A stretch of DNA of 64,000 nt from Saturnia japonica. Taxonomy: Eukaryota > Arthropoda > Insecta > Lepidoptera > Saturniidae. Numbering within the stretch: the stretch's first letter is position 1; each line of letters opens with the position of its first letter. Position numbers and translations under genes: made by a program. This document shows, one piece after another, positions 1 to 10,498 of this stretch. A model generated the notes under the pieces. It was not told the DNA's origin, ran no database searches, and saw nothing but the letters and a program-made list of their open reading frames with translations. The stretch is taken from NCBI GenBank assembly GCA_033032175.1, contig CM065308.1, forward strand, positions 22,994,952 to 23,058,951, in the 5' to 3' direction.

Positions 1-656
1 ACCGTCAGTGCTGCAGAAACAGCTCGAAGGATTAATGATGTGTATGCGGAAGCTAATGTAAAAGAAAGCACGTACGTTTTGGTTCCAACGTTTTCGTTCT
101 GGAAATTTTGACCTACAAAATAAACCCCGTGGACGGCCGGAAAGTCTTGTTTATAATTTAGAATTAAAGGTGATCATCGAAGCGGACCATGTCAGAGTTA
201 GCGGCAGTGATAAAACAAAAGTGAAAAAGCTCGAGAAATGGGTACCGCATGAATTGACTGAAGCACGCCAACAAACACGCACTCAGTGCTGCGTTAGTGA
301 AAGTTAAGCTAAGATCTGGCCAGTCAATTACGGCAGATCTGTATTGTCAACAATTGCATAACATGATGGAAAAACTAGGCGTTAAACAACCGAGACTTGT
401 CAATCTCTCTAGCTCGCTGCTGCTTCAGGACAATGCTAGACCCCATACTTTACGACAGACGGTTTTTAAATTAGAGGAACTGCGGTTGGAATGTCTCCGA
501 CACCCACCATACTCCCGGGGCCTTTCTTCAAGAGATTACCATTTTTATCGGTATTTTGACAATTTCTTGCAAGGAAAAAACATCAATTCCGATGAGGCTG
601 TCCAAACAGCCTTGAAAGATTTTATTGATTTTCGCTCCCAAAATCTTCCCAATTAG
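1..656 (+). mobile_element. mariner transposase remnant (cecropia-like), internally deleted
   Basis: Reading across frames gives mariner blocks in order: a helix-turn-helix region (about 1-110), the WVPHELTEA block near 240-265, then an open frame (297-656) with LLLQDNARPHTL, holding the second catalytic Asp, and HPPYSRGLSSRDYHF, holding the third. The block with the first Asp (Y/CDEKW, present in the related copies at 8866-9850 and 19305-19830) is missing. About 80 codons are deleted near position 297, so no active transposase can be made. The 5' end lies outside the window. The family assignment comes from motif recognition and from likeness to the two other copies here. Confidence 0.85.
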
Positions 657-880
657 GGGAATTGTGCTTAGAATATCTCCGATACCCGCCATACTCCCCG
701 GACCTTGTTCCAGCAGATTACCACTTTTTTCGGAATTTGGACAATTTCTTGCAAGGAAAATAAATGCAATTATGATGGAGGCTGTCCAAACCGCCTTCAA
801 AGATTTTATTGATTCTTGCACCCACAATTTTATCAGCAATGGAATCAATGAACTACCTTATAATGGTGAAAGTGCATAGA
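657..880 (+). mobile_element. second partial mariner 3' end, in tandem with the first
   Basis: The segment repeats the last third of the preceding mariner gene in the same orientation: CTCCGATACCCGCCATACTC, then AATTTCTTGCAAGGAAAA, then GAGGCTGTCCAAAC and AAAGATTTTATTGATT. The two copies clearly differ in bases and small indels, so this is not a fresh duplication. It may come from recombination between two old mariner copies. The transposase C-terminus extends about 20 codons further here than in the first copy. Confidence 0.75.
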
Positions 881-1449
881 TAATAATGATACATACTTCG
901 ATTGATTAAATGTATAATTTCATAATATTTTTTTCGTTTTATTTTTTCCATACATAAGGCTACTTTTATATAAAAGGATCTAGTATTGATTTATTTATGC
1001 ATTATGCATTTATAAATGCATTATGTATGTACATTTGTTCTTATATGGTAAATTATCCGAGTACATGGACCCTGAACAGAGTATGACCAATTATTAATTA
1101 ATTTTTTTCAAAGTAATATTTCTACATTTTTATTTACCTATATACATAGTTTGTTTCTTTCATTGCCATACATTCGTACATTATGGAAATGAAAACAATT
1201 AAAAGATTTGTATTTGCTCCATTAAATGTTTTACCTGTGTCCTGTATGGATTTATGTACGTGATTCTGTTTAGATACAATGAGAGTTGTGCCGATTATGA
1301 CTTTGGTCAACTAGCCGACTAGCCGATTAGTTGGTTGTAAAGAGGCCGACGCTTCGTTTATAGCTGATTCGCGCACAAGTTGCAACTGCCGCCTGCGAGA
1401 GTCTCGGAACATGTTTTGTGTTCATTAAAGTGAACGAGTTGAATTAAAA
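881..1449. other. AT-rich interval, no gene seen
   Basis: No coding frame with recognisable motifs. A short run of GCCGACTAGCCGATTAG-like sequence near 1312-1335 could be the outer part of the hAT element that follows, but I found no matching inverted end downstream. Confidence 0.4.
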
Positions 1450-2220
1450 TTTAATCATGTCAAAAAGAAAGTGATTCTCGTAAAGTCAAACGTAACCAAT
1501 GTCAAATAATAATTTCTTGTAGTGTGCAGGGAAATCAGCAAATACTACAAGTATGAACAACCACATTAAATACAGACATCCAACCCTGATACCTGAGTTG
1601 GGTTTAGCGATGAAATGTTCGACCACAGACGATTCCTCCTAGTAGCAAATCTAAGCAGAACTACCCACAACAGTGCCTACTCCGTCAACTACAGTGTCAT
1701 CCAATCCAATCCAACGAGGTATTGAAGATAGTTTTGCTGAACAATGGTCACTTGAAAACTCGAAATCAAGAGACATCAATATTGCGATAGGTGAGATGAT
1801 TGCACTTGACAACCATCCGTTGTTAATTGTTGAAAATACTAGCTTTAGAAACTTGATGTGAATAGTTAAGCCAAAATATAACCGGGCAGAAAGTATTTCA
1901 CAGAGAACATTGTTCCTCAACTTTAGGAAGAGACTATAATCTGAAATACGAAGAGGAGTGATGAGTGCAGCTGCAAATTAATTCACTACTGACATGTGAA
2001 TAAACAAAATAACAAAGAAAGTTTTTTGAGTTTTACAGCTCTCTGGTTTGACCATAATAGTTTCAAATATCATCACACAGTATTGCAAATGAAACATTTT
2101 CCTGAAACACACACCGCCAATAATATAAAAAATTGTTTAGAAGAAATTCCAACTTTGTGGGATATACATACGATCAAAACTCACGCCGTTGTACGAGATA
2201 ACGCGACAGCAGAAATGTGA
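1450..2220 (+). mobile_element. hAT-superfamily (ZBED-type) transposase remnant
   Basis: Three pieces in the right order suggest a dead hAT transposase. Near 1534-1600 a frame reads NTTSMNNHIKYRHP, like the C-terminal half of a BED zinc finger. At 1673-1860 the frame contains INIAIGEMIALDNHPLLIVE, typical of the region before the RNase H-like core. At 1996-2220 it reads SFTALWFDHNSFKYH, HFPETHTANNIKNCLEE and HAVVRDNATAEM, matching the hAT catalytic domain around its conserved Asp. Stops and frameshifts separate the pieces. About 2470-2578 there is a short acidic, serine-rich frame whose relation to the element is unclear. Confidence 0.75.
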
Positions 2221-2861
2221 GGAAAGCTATCAACAATTAAGCAAGTAATTTAAGAAACTGATTACCAAAGGAACGGTTGGTTTGCTTTACATTTCAAAAT
2301 GTGTAAGACTAATTATAAAATAAAAATATTCATAAGCAACCAAGTTTTATATTTAATGTAATTCCCCCTACATATATTTTGTTGAGAAATACATACAAAG
2401 TAAGAAGCCGGATAGTCGGACGATTACCGATTTTATTATCGATTATATTAACGACTAATATTATCGGATTGGGAAAGAGATGTAGCCTTCGACACTATTA
2501 TAGAGCAAGTATCAATCACAATAAATTTAGGTGAAGACGGCGAGTCTTCAGACGAAAGTTCCATGTCGGAAGACTACTAATAATAAACAAATATGTATAA
2601 ATATTCATCTGGTTGTTTTAATTTTCGTATACAAACCCCTTAATATAGCCATTGATTTATTTTGAAAAAGATTCTGTTTAATTTATAATATTTTATTGAT
2701 ATTTGAGTGAATTCGTTTTACCGATACTGATTTATATATCATGTATAATATTATTACAGCGAATACATTCCATCTCATCACTAGTTACGATAGAATGTAA
2801 CTAAATTTAACACGATTAACAATTATCATTTTTTTGGAAAACCTCTTACATTTACGGTAGT
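2221..2861. other. AT-rich interval, no gene seen
   Basis: Only short frames. An acidic serine-rich tail-like frame ends at 2580. Nothing else recognisable before the solo LTR. Confidence 0.4.
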
Positions 2862-2866
2862 ATAAT

Positions 2867-3451
2867 TGTTGCGGACAGCGAGCGGGGCAAGCGAATAACG
2901 ATAGTCTAATAGTATAGAATGAACAAATAAATGAAATAATACGTATTAGGAATAAGGTTTATAAATACGTGTTAGGAATAGATATAATAATATGAACTGA
3001 ATATGTGTGAATATGTGTATTTTAAAACGATTAGAATAAGAATATAGCTAGTTGTAAGTTTAAATGTATAAATTTCACTAGTTGTAAGGATGAACCATGC
3101 CAGACTCGGAACACCTGGCATGGTGACTCATGGTACCGCCGAGAGCGCGCACACAGGGCCTGCGCGCTCATTGGCTGAGCGACGGCCCGCACGGATACAT
3201 CGCACGACCGGTTGCGAGGCAAAGGGCGAGGTTAAATATAGCGGAGAGGGCGGCAGTACTACGATCAGTTCGAGAAACACCACAACACCAGCAACAGCAA
3301 GCAGCGAATCTACAAGCAAACTACAGTCAAGAACGTTATTAAGAAACCACATTGTTACTACGAACTACTGTAACTTTGTAAGAAACAAGAATAAAACAAG
3401 CGCTATTAATTTAACACACATTAAAATATTGTGGACGTCTTTTTATTCACA
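2867..3451 (+). mobile_element. solo LTR with 5-bp target-site duplication
   Basis: The 585-bp unit begins TGTTGCGGAC and ends TTATTCACA. It is flanked on both sides by ATAAT (2862-2866 and 3452-3456). Inside, TAAATATA (3233-3240) is followed by an arthropod-type initiator TCAGT (3265-3269), with about 30 bases between them. AATAAA lies near 3390. This is LTR architecture without any internal region, as left by recombination between two LTRs. Two overlapping frames through the LTR are not taken as genes. A Ty3/Gypsy or BEL origin is possible; a 5-bp duplication does not decide. Confidence 0.82.
3233..3269 (+). promoter_or_regulatory. LTR core promoter (TATA + initiator)
   Basis: TAAATATA at 3233-3240 and TCAGT at 3265-3269 have the spacing of an insect Pol II core promoter. 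It lies in the solo LTR, upstream of the first syntaxin exon in the window and on the same strand, so it could start read-through transcripts. No evidence of use is visible. Confidence 0.5.
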
Positions 3452-3758
3452 ATAATAATATTTGTAAGAAGTCATAATTAAGATAATGTAAAAACATAAC
3501 GTAGTTACAATATTTATTTTTGAACTCTATTTAAAGTTTACTTTTACGTAATTTGGAACAGTTACGTTCTAAAGCAGCTGTCAAAAAGTGGTTAACCTGG
3601 TGGACGAGGTATAGTCGGCACATCTCAGTTATAATGTAACATTAGTTTCAATCTCATTAGGTACCTACGAGGTCAGTTATTGATAAGCAAAAACTTCAAC
3701 CGGTCTGGATCTCGCTGTGGTGGTCCCCGAATAAGGTGAGCGGTTTCGCTTGTTACAG

Positions 3759-3998
3759 AGCTGCAGGAGCAGTTGGAGGCGGCGGTGTCAGCGAGCGCGG
3801 CGCTCGGCGGCCGGCTGGGTCCCGCGCTGCGCCGGCTCGAGGAGCTCGCCGGGGGCGGGGGCACGGCGGGGAGGGTCGCGCGCCTGCAGTATCTGTGTCT
3901 GCGGCGGCGGTACGCGGAGGCGCTGCACGCACACCACGCCGCACTCGACGCGCTGCGGGACCAGCGCCTGCATCTCCTGCACGCACAGATTAAACTCA
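3759..3998 (+). CDS. syntaxin exon a (N-terminal helical domain)
   Basis: Acceptor TGTTACAG at 3751-3758 and donor GTGAGT from 3999. The first two bases finish a codon begun in an exon outside the window; then codons run from 3761 (LQEQLEAAVSASAALG) and leave one base at the donor. RRRYAEALHAHHAALDALRD resembles the third helix of the syntaxin regulatory domain. Antisense and other-frame openings here are products of high GC. Confidence 0.88.
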
Positions 3999-6900
3999 GT
4001 GAGTATACACGCACACGCATGAACGAATGATGTCTACTCACACGCTGGCGATAACTGCTAACAGTTAAAGCCAACAAGCAGTCTCACGTCCGCTCGTACA
4101 AATACAAGCCAAAATGAAAAGTAAACGCACGAATCTCAAGTGAGTCAATTGTATTGATTCATTGCAATCACATCCATCTCGGCACGAACTAAACAGTGCT
4201 CTACGTGATAATATCCTTGCCGTAGTGTGAAGCTGTGGTGTTGCCTCCCGGCTTGACTTACAGCGACGACTGGCGATGGATTGTAGATCCTTCGATGTGA
4301 CTGCTGATGTTGTTGTTGTGTTGCATTGTGCATCAGGTAATGTGTCGTTCGTCACTTTGCGGTGCTACAATTACCGAAGCCACCAAACACTATAAAAAAA
4401 TCGTAATAGGAAAGATTGAAAAGTTAAAGAGGGACTCAGTTTTTAAGACTGCCCGACCTTTCCCGTTAGTATCTTTAGTAAAAGCAATCTAATTTCGATT
4501 GATACTTTTTTAAATTTATAATTTTACTTTGGTTCTTTAAATGAAGACATGATTATTTAAACAGATAATTTGTTCATTTATTATTCGAATAACATTCACA
4601 AGAAAGGAATAAGAATTATTTATTGTTTCTCTTAAAATAGTACAATCAAAAAGCAAAAATATAAAAAAGAATTCATTAAAAACATAAAATATTAATAGCA
4701 AAATGGAGAAAAAAGAAAACTATGTGACAACAAGATTTGGCATCAGCATAAGTCGCTTGTGATGAAAGTCATCAGGCGACGCTGTGTTTCAGACAAACCT
4801 TTGTATTTAGCGGAATCATTGAAATACCTATAATAGTCGCATTTAAAATATTAGCGCTCAATTGAATTTATCATCTGCTTTCTTTTGCTGCATTTGACCA
4901 CATATATGCAGATGACATCCAGCTGACGTAACGTATTTCAAATACGATGACCTTGTGTCATATGTCCGCAAGATATAAGAGGATTTTAATAGAGTGTTCC
5001 ATTAGTACGATGTTGTTAGTGATTAATCTTTAAAATTTAATTCGTAAGAGCGTGGGTTCGAATACCACAATAAGTCTCCGCTTTCGATGAAGGAAAATAT
5101 CGTGAATGCGTGGCGTGATTAAACATAGTGTTTACGCACTCTTTATTAATCGGCTAGCTAGCAGCTGGCTACCGTCCTTAGGTTGAAATTCGAACACGAA
5201 GTAGTGTGTTCCGATAGTGTTCTATCTGTAGACTTAAGATTAAATGAGATTTTGTTTAAATGCCTAACTCTATACGTGATTATAAAACAAAGTCAACGTT
5301 GCAATTTAAATCATAATTAATAAGCTCGCATTATGCTTTTTACCGGACCGCGAAAAAGAAGGGTTATGTTTTGCGAGCATATCTCTTTGGAACGCTCTGT
5401 AGCCTAAACGTCTTGATGTATTTCAGAATACGAGGTCGTTAGATTCGTCTTAATTGTGGGAGTGACATAGGCTATATCATTTTACACGATTGTTAAATTC
5501 CAAAGATGGAATGAAATAAAGGTACACAGTAGAGAGTGAACGCTTACCTACTGTTAATATCATCAACATGCGTAACTCCTGAAGCAGTAGAGCTGGATCG
5601 TTTTATAGTTCTGTTGTTTACTTGTCTTCAGCTAACCTCGAGATCTCGGAGGACGAGTGCGAGGCTCTGCTCGACTCCAACAACATCTCGCTCTTCGTGG
5701 ACAACGTAAGTTTATTACTACCTCACCTCACTTTACCTCACTACTCTTCTCTTTTGTATTAAAACTTAATAATACTAATCTAGATATCTATACAATTATA
5801 TAAAAGACTTTGTCTTGACTGACTCAACATCGCAGAGCCAGTAAAGCCCAAACTACTAAGAGAGGACTGTATTGAATACTAACTTTCTCAAGGCAGTTTC
5901 TTACAAGTAAATTATATAAACTGTATATCGTGTTTGTAGATTAACAATATATAAAATAAAATAAATGTATGCGAGCGAGGCCACGGCTAGCAAGCTAGTT
6001 GTTTATTTTGTTAAACCTGACTCTGGCTATGGGACTATAGGACATACTGTCCAGCACCAGGGACTTAAACCTATAAACTATAAACAGAGACACGTAGGTA
6101 GTTAGTTCACTTAATAATAAATAAGTAATTATTTGTATATATGTAAAGAAAACACTCATATACGAGCGCTTTTCTTAAGTTTTTGTTTCTTCTGCGTTAT
6201 CTTTGGAAAGTTACTAGATGTCAAAAGTGACGTCGAACGGGACGTCATATATTTTTTAAAACAAAATGATATGTTTGTGTACAGAAAACTCTCATATAAA
6301 TAATTTATATTGTATAACTGTAAGAGTATAAAAATACTTGAAATAAAGGCTTCAAATGTTGTTTCCTGTCTTTACAAGTGAGTGTATCTTTTGTTAAAGA
6401 GAAAATGTAATAGGTTAATTGTTTTGAATATTGTTTATATAATAAAACCTGTGTTTACAGAACAACGCAATTACGTCTTTGTTTCATTTTATAAATTAAT
6501 ATCATTATATATATCTGTACATTTCTTGCGTTTTGAAAGATAATCTGTCACAACTTAAGTTGAAAACATTCTTGAAATAAAGTTATATGTTGATGATTGA
6601 AACATTGGTTATAAGTTTATAAATCTTAACAACATCCAGTAATATATAAAAAAATATTTTGTGAAACATTGATTGCAAATTCAACGACTTTACAATTAAA
6701 TACAGAATTATTTATTAGCGCGAATAACATCATCTTTTTATAACAAACAATCTTTTTATAATGATAACACAGTATATATATTGAAACGCATTTGTACGAT
6801 CGTGCGTGCGTGCATGCGTGCGTGCGGTAGTGAGCCACAGTATGAACACGCAGGTCCGCGCGGAGACGGCGGCGGCGCGCGGCGCACTGCGCGCAGTCGA

Positions 6901-7845
6901 GGCACGACACGAGGAGTTGACGCGCGTGGAGGCGGCTCTGCGCGACGTGCGCGACCTCTTCCAGCAGCTGGCGACGCTGGTTGTGCTGCAGCAGGACCAC
7001 ATAGACCGCGTCGAGTACTACGCGCTGCAGACCACGCACCACGTCGAGGCTGGCGGACAGGACTTGCTCAAGGGCACCGTGATCCGGACCAAAACCAGGA
7101 GGGTACGAGAAACAACTGCCTTAAACTTAAACTACCTGTGCCCTATGGTTACATATGTAGTCTATTATAATTGTTCTCACTTCCCGCAAGTATAAATTCT
7201 TAATAATCTCTAATTCTTAATTATCTCCTAAACTATGCGTCCAAATAACATGATATAAAGAGCAAAATGTAACTTCATAAAATTGTCTTTATGATGAAAG
7301 AGGCCCTGAAGCCGTTGCGGCTTTGACAGCTTCACCAAACTTGTATACTGTAAAAAAAGTTTTATGTAGTATTTATAAAACTTCGCGCGGCGCCGCCCAT
7401 GTCATAACGAACACGCAGAGACCTATTTTTAACATTAAATTATTAATAACGAAGATAAAGGTCTGGACGTTAGAACCTTTTGATTGGAAATTTCCTGCTC
7501 TTATATATATCAATAGTTTGGGGATTATTAGTGAAAAACTAAATAGGTACCTACCTGATTTTTTCATCTTAATAATAATTGCAATTTTTTATGTCTTGTA
7601 AAATCATTAAAGTACAATTTTCTAGACTTCATTCCAAATCTAATGAGCTATCGCTCATATAGCTCTAGGAGCTTTATCAAGACTGAACTACTAGACTAGA
7701 AATTGAAAATTAATTTGTTCACAAAAAAGATTTTAAATAATATATTTAATGAACGTTAATGTTTATTTTCCAGAAGAAGATGAGTCTGCTGGTCTGCCTC
7801 GCGGCGGGCTTCCTGCTTGTCTTGCTCGTGCTGGTGTTCACGTAG
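3759..7845 (+). CDS. syntaxin, plasma-membrane-type Qa-SNARE (last four exons)
   Basis: Four exons (3759-3998, 5632-5705, 6854-7102, 7774-7845) join in frame with AG...GT borders and encode about 212 residues ending in a stop. Exon 1 here gives part of the N-terminal helical domain; exon 2 the linker (ALLDSNNISLFVDN); exon 3 the SNARE motif, with VEARHEELTRVEAALRDVRD and the central Gln of LVVLQQDHIDRVE at the zero-layer position; exon 4 a basic KK and a single membrane span ending VLVFT. Syntaxins sit on target membranes and pair with SNAP-25-like and VAMP-like partners to drive vesicle fusion. Length and order fit the syntaxin 1/4 group. Exons are strikingly GC-rich and Ala/Arg-rich against AT-rich introns. 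The start codon and first exons lie before the window. Subfamily (Syx1 or Syx4) is not settled. Confidence 0.9.
5000..5110 (+). repeat. possible tRNA-derived SINE remnant
   Basis: GGTTCGAATAC (5055-5065) matches the Pol III B box closely. The expected A box, about 35 bases upstream, is only weakly matched (TTGTTAGTGATT near 5009-5020). No A-rich tail or flanking duplication was seen, so this is tentative. Confidence 0.3.
5345..5480 (+). repeat. dispersed repeat family X, uninterrupted copy
   Basis: GCGAAAAAGAAGGGTTATG, then GCGAGCATATCTCTTTGG, then GGTCGTTAGATTCGTCTT and GTGACATAGGCTATAT. The same blocks in the same order occur split at 15793-15826 and 17161-17250, where a LINE separates them. 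This copy shows the unsplit form. No coding content. Confidence 0.75.
5632..5705 (+). CDS. syntaxin exon b (linker to SNARE motif)
   Basis: Acceptor TCTTCAG ends at 5631; donor GTAAGT starts at 5706. Joined to exon a it reads T-NLEISEDECEALLDSNNISLF-VDN and ends on a codon boundary. The LLDSNNISLF block is the typical syntaxin segment just before the SNARE helix. Confidence 0.88.
5785..6000 (+). repeat. dispersed lepidopteran-type repeat in syntaxin intron
   Basis: Begins like ATATAAAAGACTTTGTCTTG followed by ACTGACTCAACATCGCAGAG and ends GCGAGCGAGGCCACGGCTAG. I recall sequences of this pattern as common dispersed repeats in lepidopteran genomes. The rest of this intron (6001-6853) shows no gene. 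Confidence 0.45.
6854..7102 (+). CDS. syntaxin exon c (SNARE motif)
   Basis: Acceptor CACGCAG ends at 6853; donor GTACGA starts at 7103. Both ends are phase 0 and encode 83 codons. VEARHEELTRVEAALRDVRD and LATLVVLQQDHIDRVEYYAL align without gaps to the syntaxin SNARE helix, with Gln at the ionic layer. TKTRR ends the exon just before the membrane anchor. Confidence 0.92.
7130..7300 (+). repeat. dispersed repeat family Z in syntaxin intron
   Basis: TATAATTGTTCTCACTTCCC, then ATTATCTCCTAAACTATGCG, TCCAAATAACATG and CATAAAATTGTCTTTATGATG. The same order of blocks occurs at about 13195-13282 and 14751-14810, where an RTE element interrupts it. It starts only about 30 bases after the exon c donor. 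Confidence 0.6.
7303..7346 (-). repeat. possible short Jockey 3'-end fragment
   Basis: AAGCCGTTGCGGCTTTGACA and GCTTCACC resemble the Jockey 3' region at 25214-25246 in the same (reverse) orientation. Only about 40 bases match and no A tail is present. Confidence 0.3.
7774..7845 (+). CDS. syntaxin exon d (membrane anchor and stop)
   Basis: Acceptor TTTTCCAG ends at 7773. The exon encodes KKMSLLVCLAAGFLL followed by more Leu/Val residues and stops at TAG 7843-7845. This is the C-terminal tail anchor expected of a syntaxin; almost nothing follows the membrane span. Confidence 0.92.
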   Translation, partial: KKMSLLVCLAAGFLLVLLVLVFT

Positions 7846-7977
7846 CGCACTAGCGCCATCTTGTGTTGTGATAAACGCTATTACTATTTACTTAAGACTT
7901 TTATAATATAAATATAGCAATTAATATTTTAAAAATTAACTCAATAATATACGTATTCATTTGCCAAATATACTGAG

Positions 7978-7983
7978 AATAAA
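7978..7983 (+). terminator. candidate syntaxin polyadenylation signal
   Basis: AATAAA 133 bases after the stop codon, in AT-rich sequence. It gives a short 3' untranslated region. Confidence 0.5.
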
Positions 7984-8865
7984 TGTGAAGTCGATCGTGT
8001 TGTGATTAGTAAAATGTTAAGTTCCCTGTGGGGTGGGTGGTGGGGGGAGGGGCAGTGCTACCTGCTAACATTGCATGCGATGCAAACCCACAGACATCGA
8101 TGAACGAACCTAGTCATGTACATAATGTTCCAATATAAATTATTAGGTAATGTTTCATTGTAGTGTTTTATTTTACAATGTCAATAAATAATTTAATAAT
8201 GTGTTCGATTGTTTTTATTGACTTTCACATGATAACAACCAAATATAATAATATTAGGTCCTTACAGTATGAAATTAGCGCTTTATATGGAAAAGTAAAG
8301 CTAAAAAAATATTATGAAATCATACATTTAATCAATCGAAGTATGTATATCTATGCAATTTCTCCTTTTTATACGTAGTTCATCGATTCCCATTTGTAAT
8401 CCACCTTCGATATGAGTCACATCTGATTCTTGACGCGATGCTTCTGAATTCTTGATTGGCTTCCAGGGATTCACCGTAGGGGTCGAATAAAAATCGATGT
8501 TTGCTATTTAGATGCGGAGAATACTTGTTTCCCGAGTGATTTCTTGAATTGAACTGATTTTGGCACCCCTGACCCCGCTTCGCATCTACCGGCCCGTTTT
8601 ATGCCGCTCTACACCTATCGGCGTGAACCGTTGGCGCGCACAGTGAAAGAGCAGGACGCACTACTATCAGAGCGGGATGGCGATACTATACGGCGCGCAA
8701 CTTATTCTATTTTACTTAAACTTACAACTAAGATTACAAGTTACATGATTTGTAAACACTAACTATTACATACAGTAATTGTAACTATCTATTTATCATT
8801 TATTATTCTACTATTTACTACACAAACATGACCTACGATTTACAAAACTATTTTATATCTATCCA
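7984..8865. other. intergenic, no gene seen
   Basis: AT-rich at both ends with a GC-richer block at about 8390-8700 that may be an old repeat. No coding motifs recognised. Confidence 0.4.
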
Positions 8866-9850
8866 TTAGTATAAAATGTCGCGAACACCATTGATGAAAA
8901 AATTTTGGGAGCGAAAATCAATAAAATCTTTCAAGGCTGTTTGGACCGCCTCATCGGAATTGATGTTTTTTCCTTGCAAGAAATTGTCAAAATACCGATA
9001 AAAATGGTAATCTGTTGAAGAAAGGCCCCGGGAGTATGGTGGGTGTCGGAGACATTCCAACCGCAGTTCCTCTAATTTAACGACCGTCTGTCGTAAAATA
9101 TGGAGTCTAGCGTTGTCTTGAAACAGCAGTGAACTAGAGAGTTTGACCAGTATCGGTTATTTAACGGCTAGATTTTCCGTCATGGTTTGCAATTATTGAC
9201 GATCCAGATCTGCCGTTATCGTCTGGCCAAATATTAGGAAGCTGTAGTGTATGATACCAGTACTGGTCCACCAAACACGGTGGGTGTTTGTACCTTTTTC
9301 TGAGTGAAGTTTCGCTTGGAACAGGATTTGGCCAGTTCTTTTGGGTTCACCCACTGTGATGAGCGTTTCCAATTGTCGTAAAGGATCCATTTTTCGTCAT
9401 AAGTAATAATATGATTCGAAATTCCTTCATTGTGACGGTTGGGTAATGTAATGCAGCACTCAATGCGAGTTTGTTCGTGTGCTTCAGTCAATTCACGTGG
9501 TACCCATTTCTCGAGCTTGTTTACTTTTCCAATTTGTTTAAAGTGAATTAAAATTGTTTTATCACTCACACCGAAGCCTGCCGCTAACTCTGACGTGGTT
9601 TGCGATGGATCCGCTTCCACGATCATCTTTAATTCTTTATTATAAACTAGAGTCTCCGGCGGGGCACGGGGTTTATTTTGTAGGTCAAAATTTCAGAACG
9701 AAAACGTTGGAACCAACAACGTACCGTGCGCTCTTTTACAGAAGCTTCCTCATACACATTATTAATCCTTCGAGCTAAATAGCTCACAGAAACTGCAGCG
9801 CTGATGCCACGGTGGAACTCACATTCTTAAATAACGCGACAGTTTTCCAT
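8866..9850 (-). mobile_element. mariner transposase remnant, cecropia-like, nearly full span
   Basis: On the reverse strand the order is helix-turn-helix (DKTILIHFKQIGK), WVPRELTEAHEQTRIECC, first Asp in ITYDEKWILYD, a block with LLFQDN near 9110 holding the second Asp, and HPPYSRGLSSTDYHF holding the third, with a C-terminus at 8866. The open frames (9234-9626, 9193-9390, 8866-9060) are broken by frameshifts. It is the same family as the pieces at 1-880 and 19305-19830 and preserves the region missing from the first. I could not place terminal inverted repeats. Confidence 0.87.
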
Positions 9851-10139
9851 TTTGTGAAAAGAACGATGTCAAAGAAAAATCAAATGGTGCGAAACAAGTG
9901 AATCACTAAATACGAAACACCAATACACAGTCCTGAATTTGAAATAAATTTGAATTTGGAATTCCTAACCAAATACAATGATATTTGAGATCAAAGTGGC
10001 AAGTTCAACAAAACGTCAATTTCATATGTAACGACTTTATAATTGTTCAGTCAATTAGTGAATAATTCGTGACCGTTGGGTTTACTCCATTAATACACGT
10101 AAAAACTTAGTCAAGTTAGATTTTGTCAAAGTTCAGCAC

Positions 10140-10425
10140 AATGATAATACTAGAAATAGAGATTAATTAGTCGTACCGTGTTTTAGACTAAGTAAGTCCA
10201 ATAAAAGTTTTTTAGGTAATAGTGTCAGGTTTTATAATAAGATCCCGAAGCACATTACTGATTTACCGGACAATAAGTTCAAGGACCATGTCAAGCAAGT
10301 TTTACTGTCAAAAGGTTATTATAGGATGGATCATTATTTGAATGATAGTGATGTCTGGAAGTGACTCCCTCTCTGTGCATCCACTAAATTATTATTATTG
10401 TACCTGTTATAATAACACTTTTGTG
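10140..10425 (+). mobile_element. LINE 3' end fragment
   Basis: Closely matches 35645-35945: TTTTGTCAAAG, AATAGAGAT, GTCGTACCGTGTTTTAGACT, then GTCAGGTTTTATAATAAGAT and CGGACAATAAGTTCAAGGAC, then a stop (GGAAGTGA). It is the 3' coding tail of the same LINE family as 34595-36105, heavily 5'-truncated. Confidence 0.8.
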
Positions 10426-10498
10426 GTGTGCCGAAACAACTTCCGCTACAATATAATTGAGACCGGATATATCGATTGATAACTGAAGTCGTTTTGTA
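10426..10498 (+). repeat. short repeat, host site of the next mariner-like element
   Basis: GTGCCGAAACAACTTCCGCT...GATTGATAACTGAAGTCGTT also occurs at 15304-15370 with few differences. At 10498 it is cut by an element that begins CAGGATGGGCC. Confidence 0.65.

Larger units (their letters stand above)
3999..5631 (+). other. syntaxin intron holding repeat pieces
   Basis: No further exon was found. A hairpin GTCGCTTGTGATGA...TCATCAGGCGAC lies near 4753-4781. A Pol III B-box-like GGTTCGAATAC stands at 5055-5065. A dispersed repeat covers about 5345-5480. Confidence 0.6.

Noticed and set aside
3090..3455. 121-codon forward frame and its reverse shadows
   Set aside because: They lie inside the solo LTR across promoter and polyadenylation signals and show no protein motif.
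3673..4077. Several long overlapping frames on both strands over the first syntaxin exon
   Set aside because: Only one frame has syntaxin likeness and proper splice borders; the rest arise because the exon is very GC-rich and has few stops.
4753..4781. Hairpin in the syntaxin intron as a regulatory RNA
   Set aside because: The stem is imperfect and isolated; nothing links it to a known RNA class.
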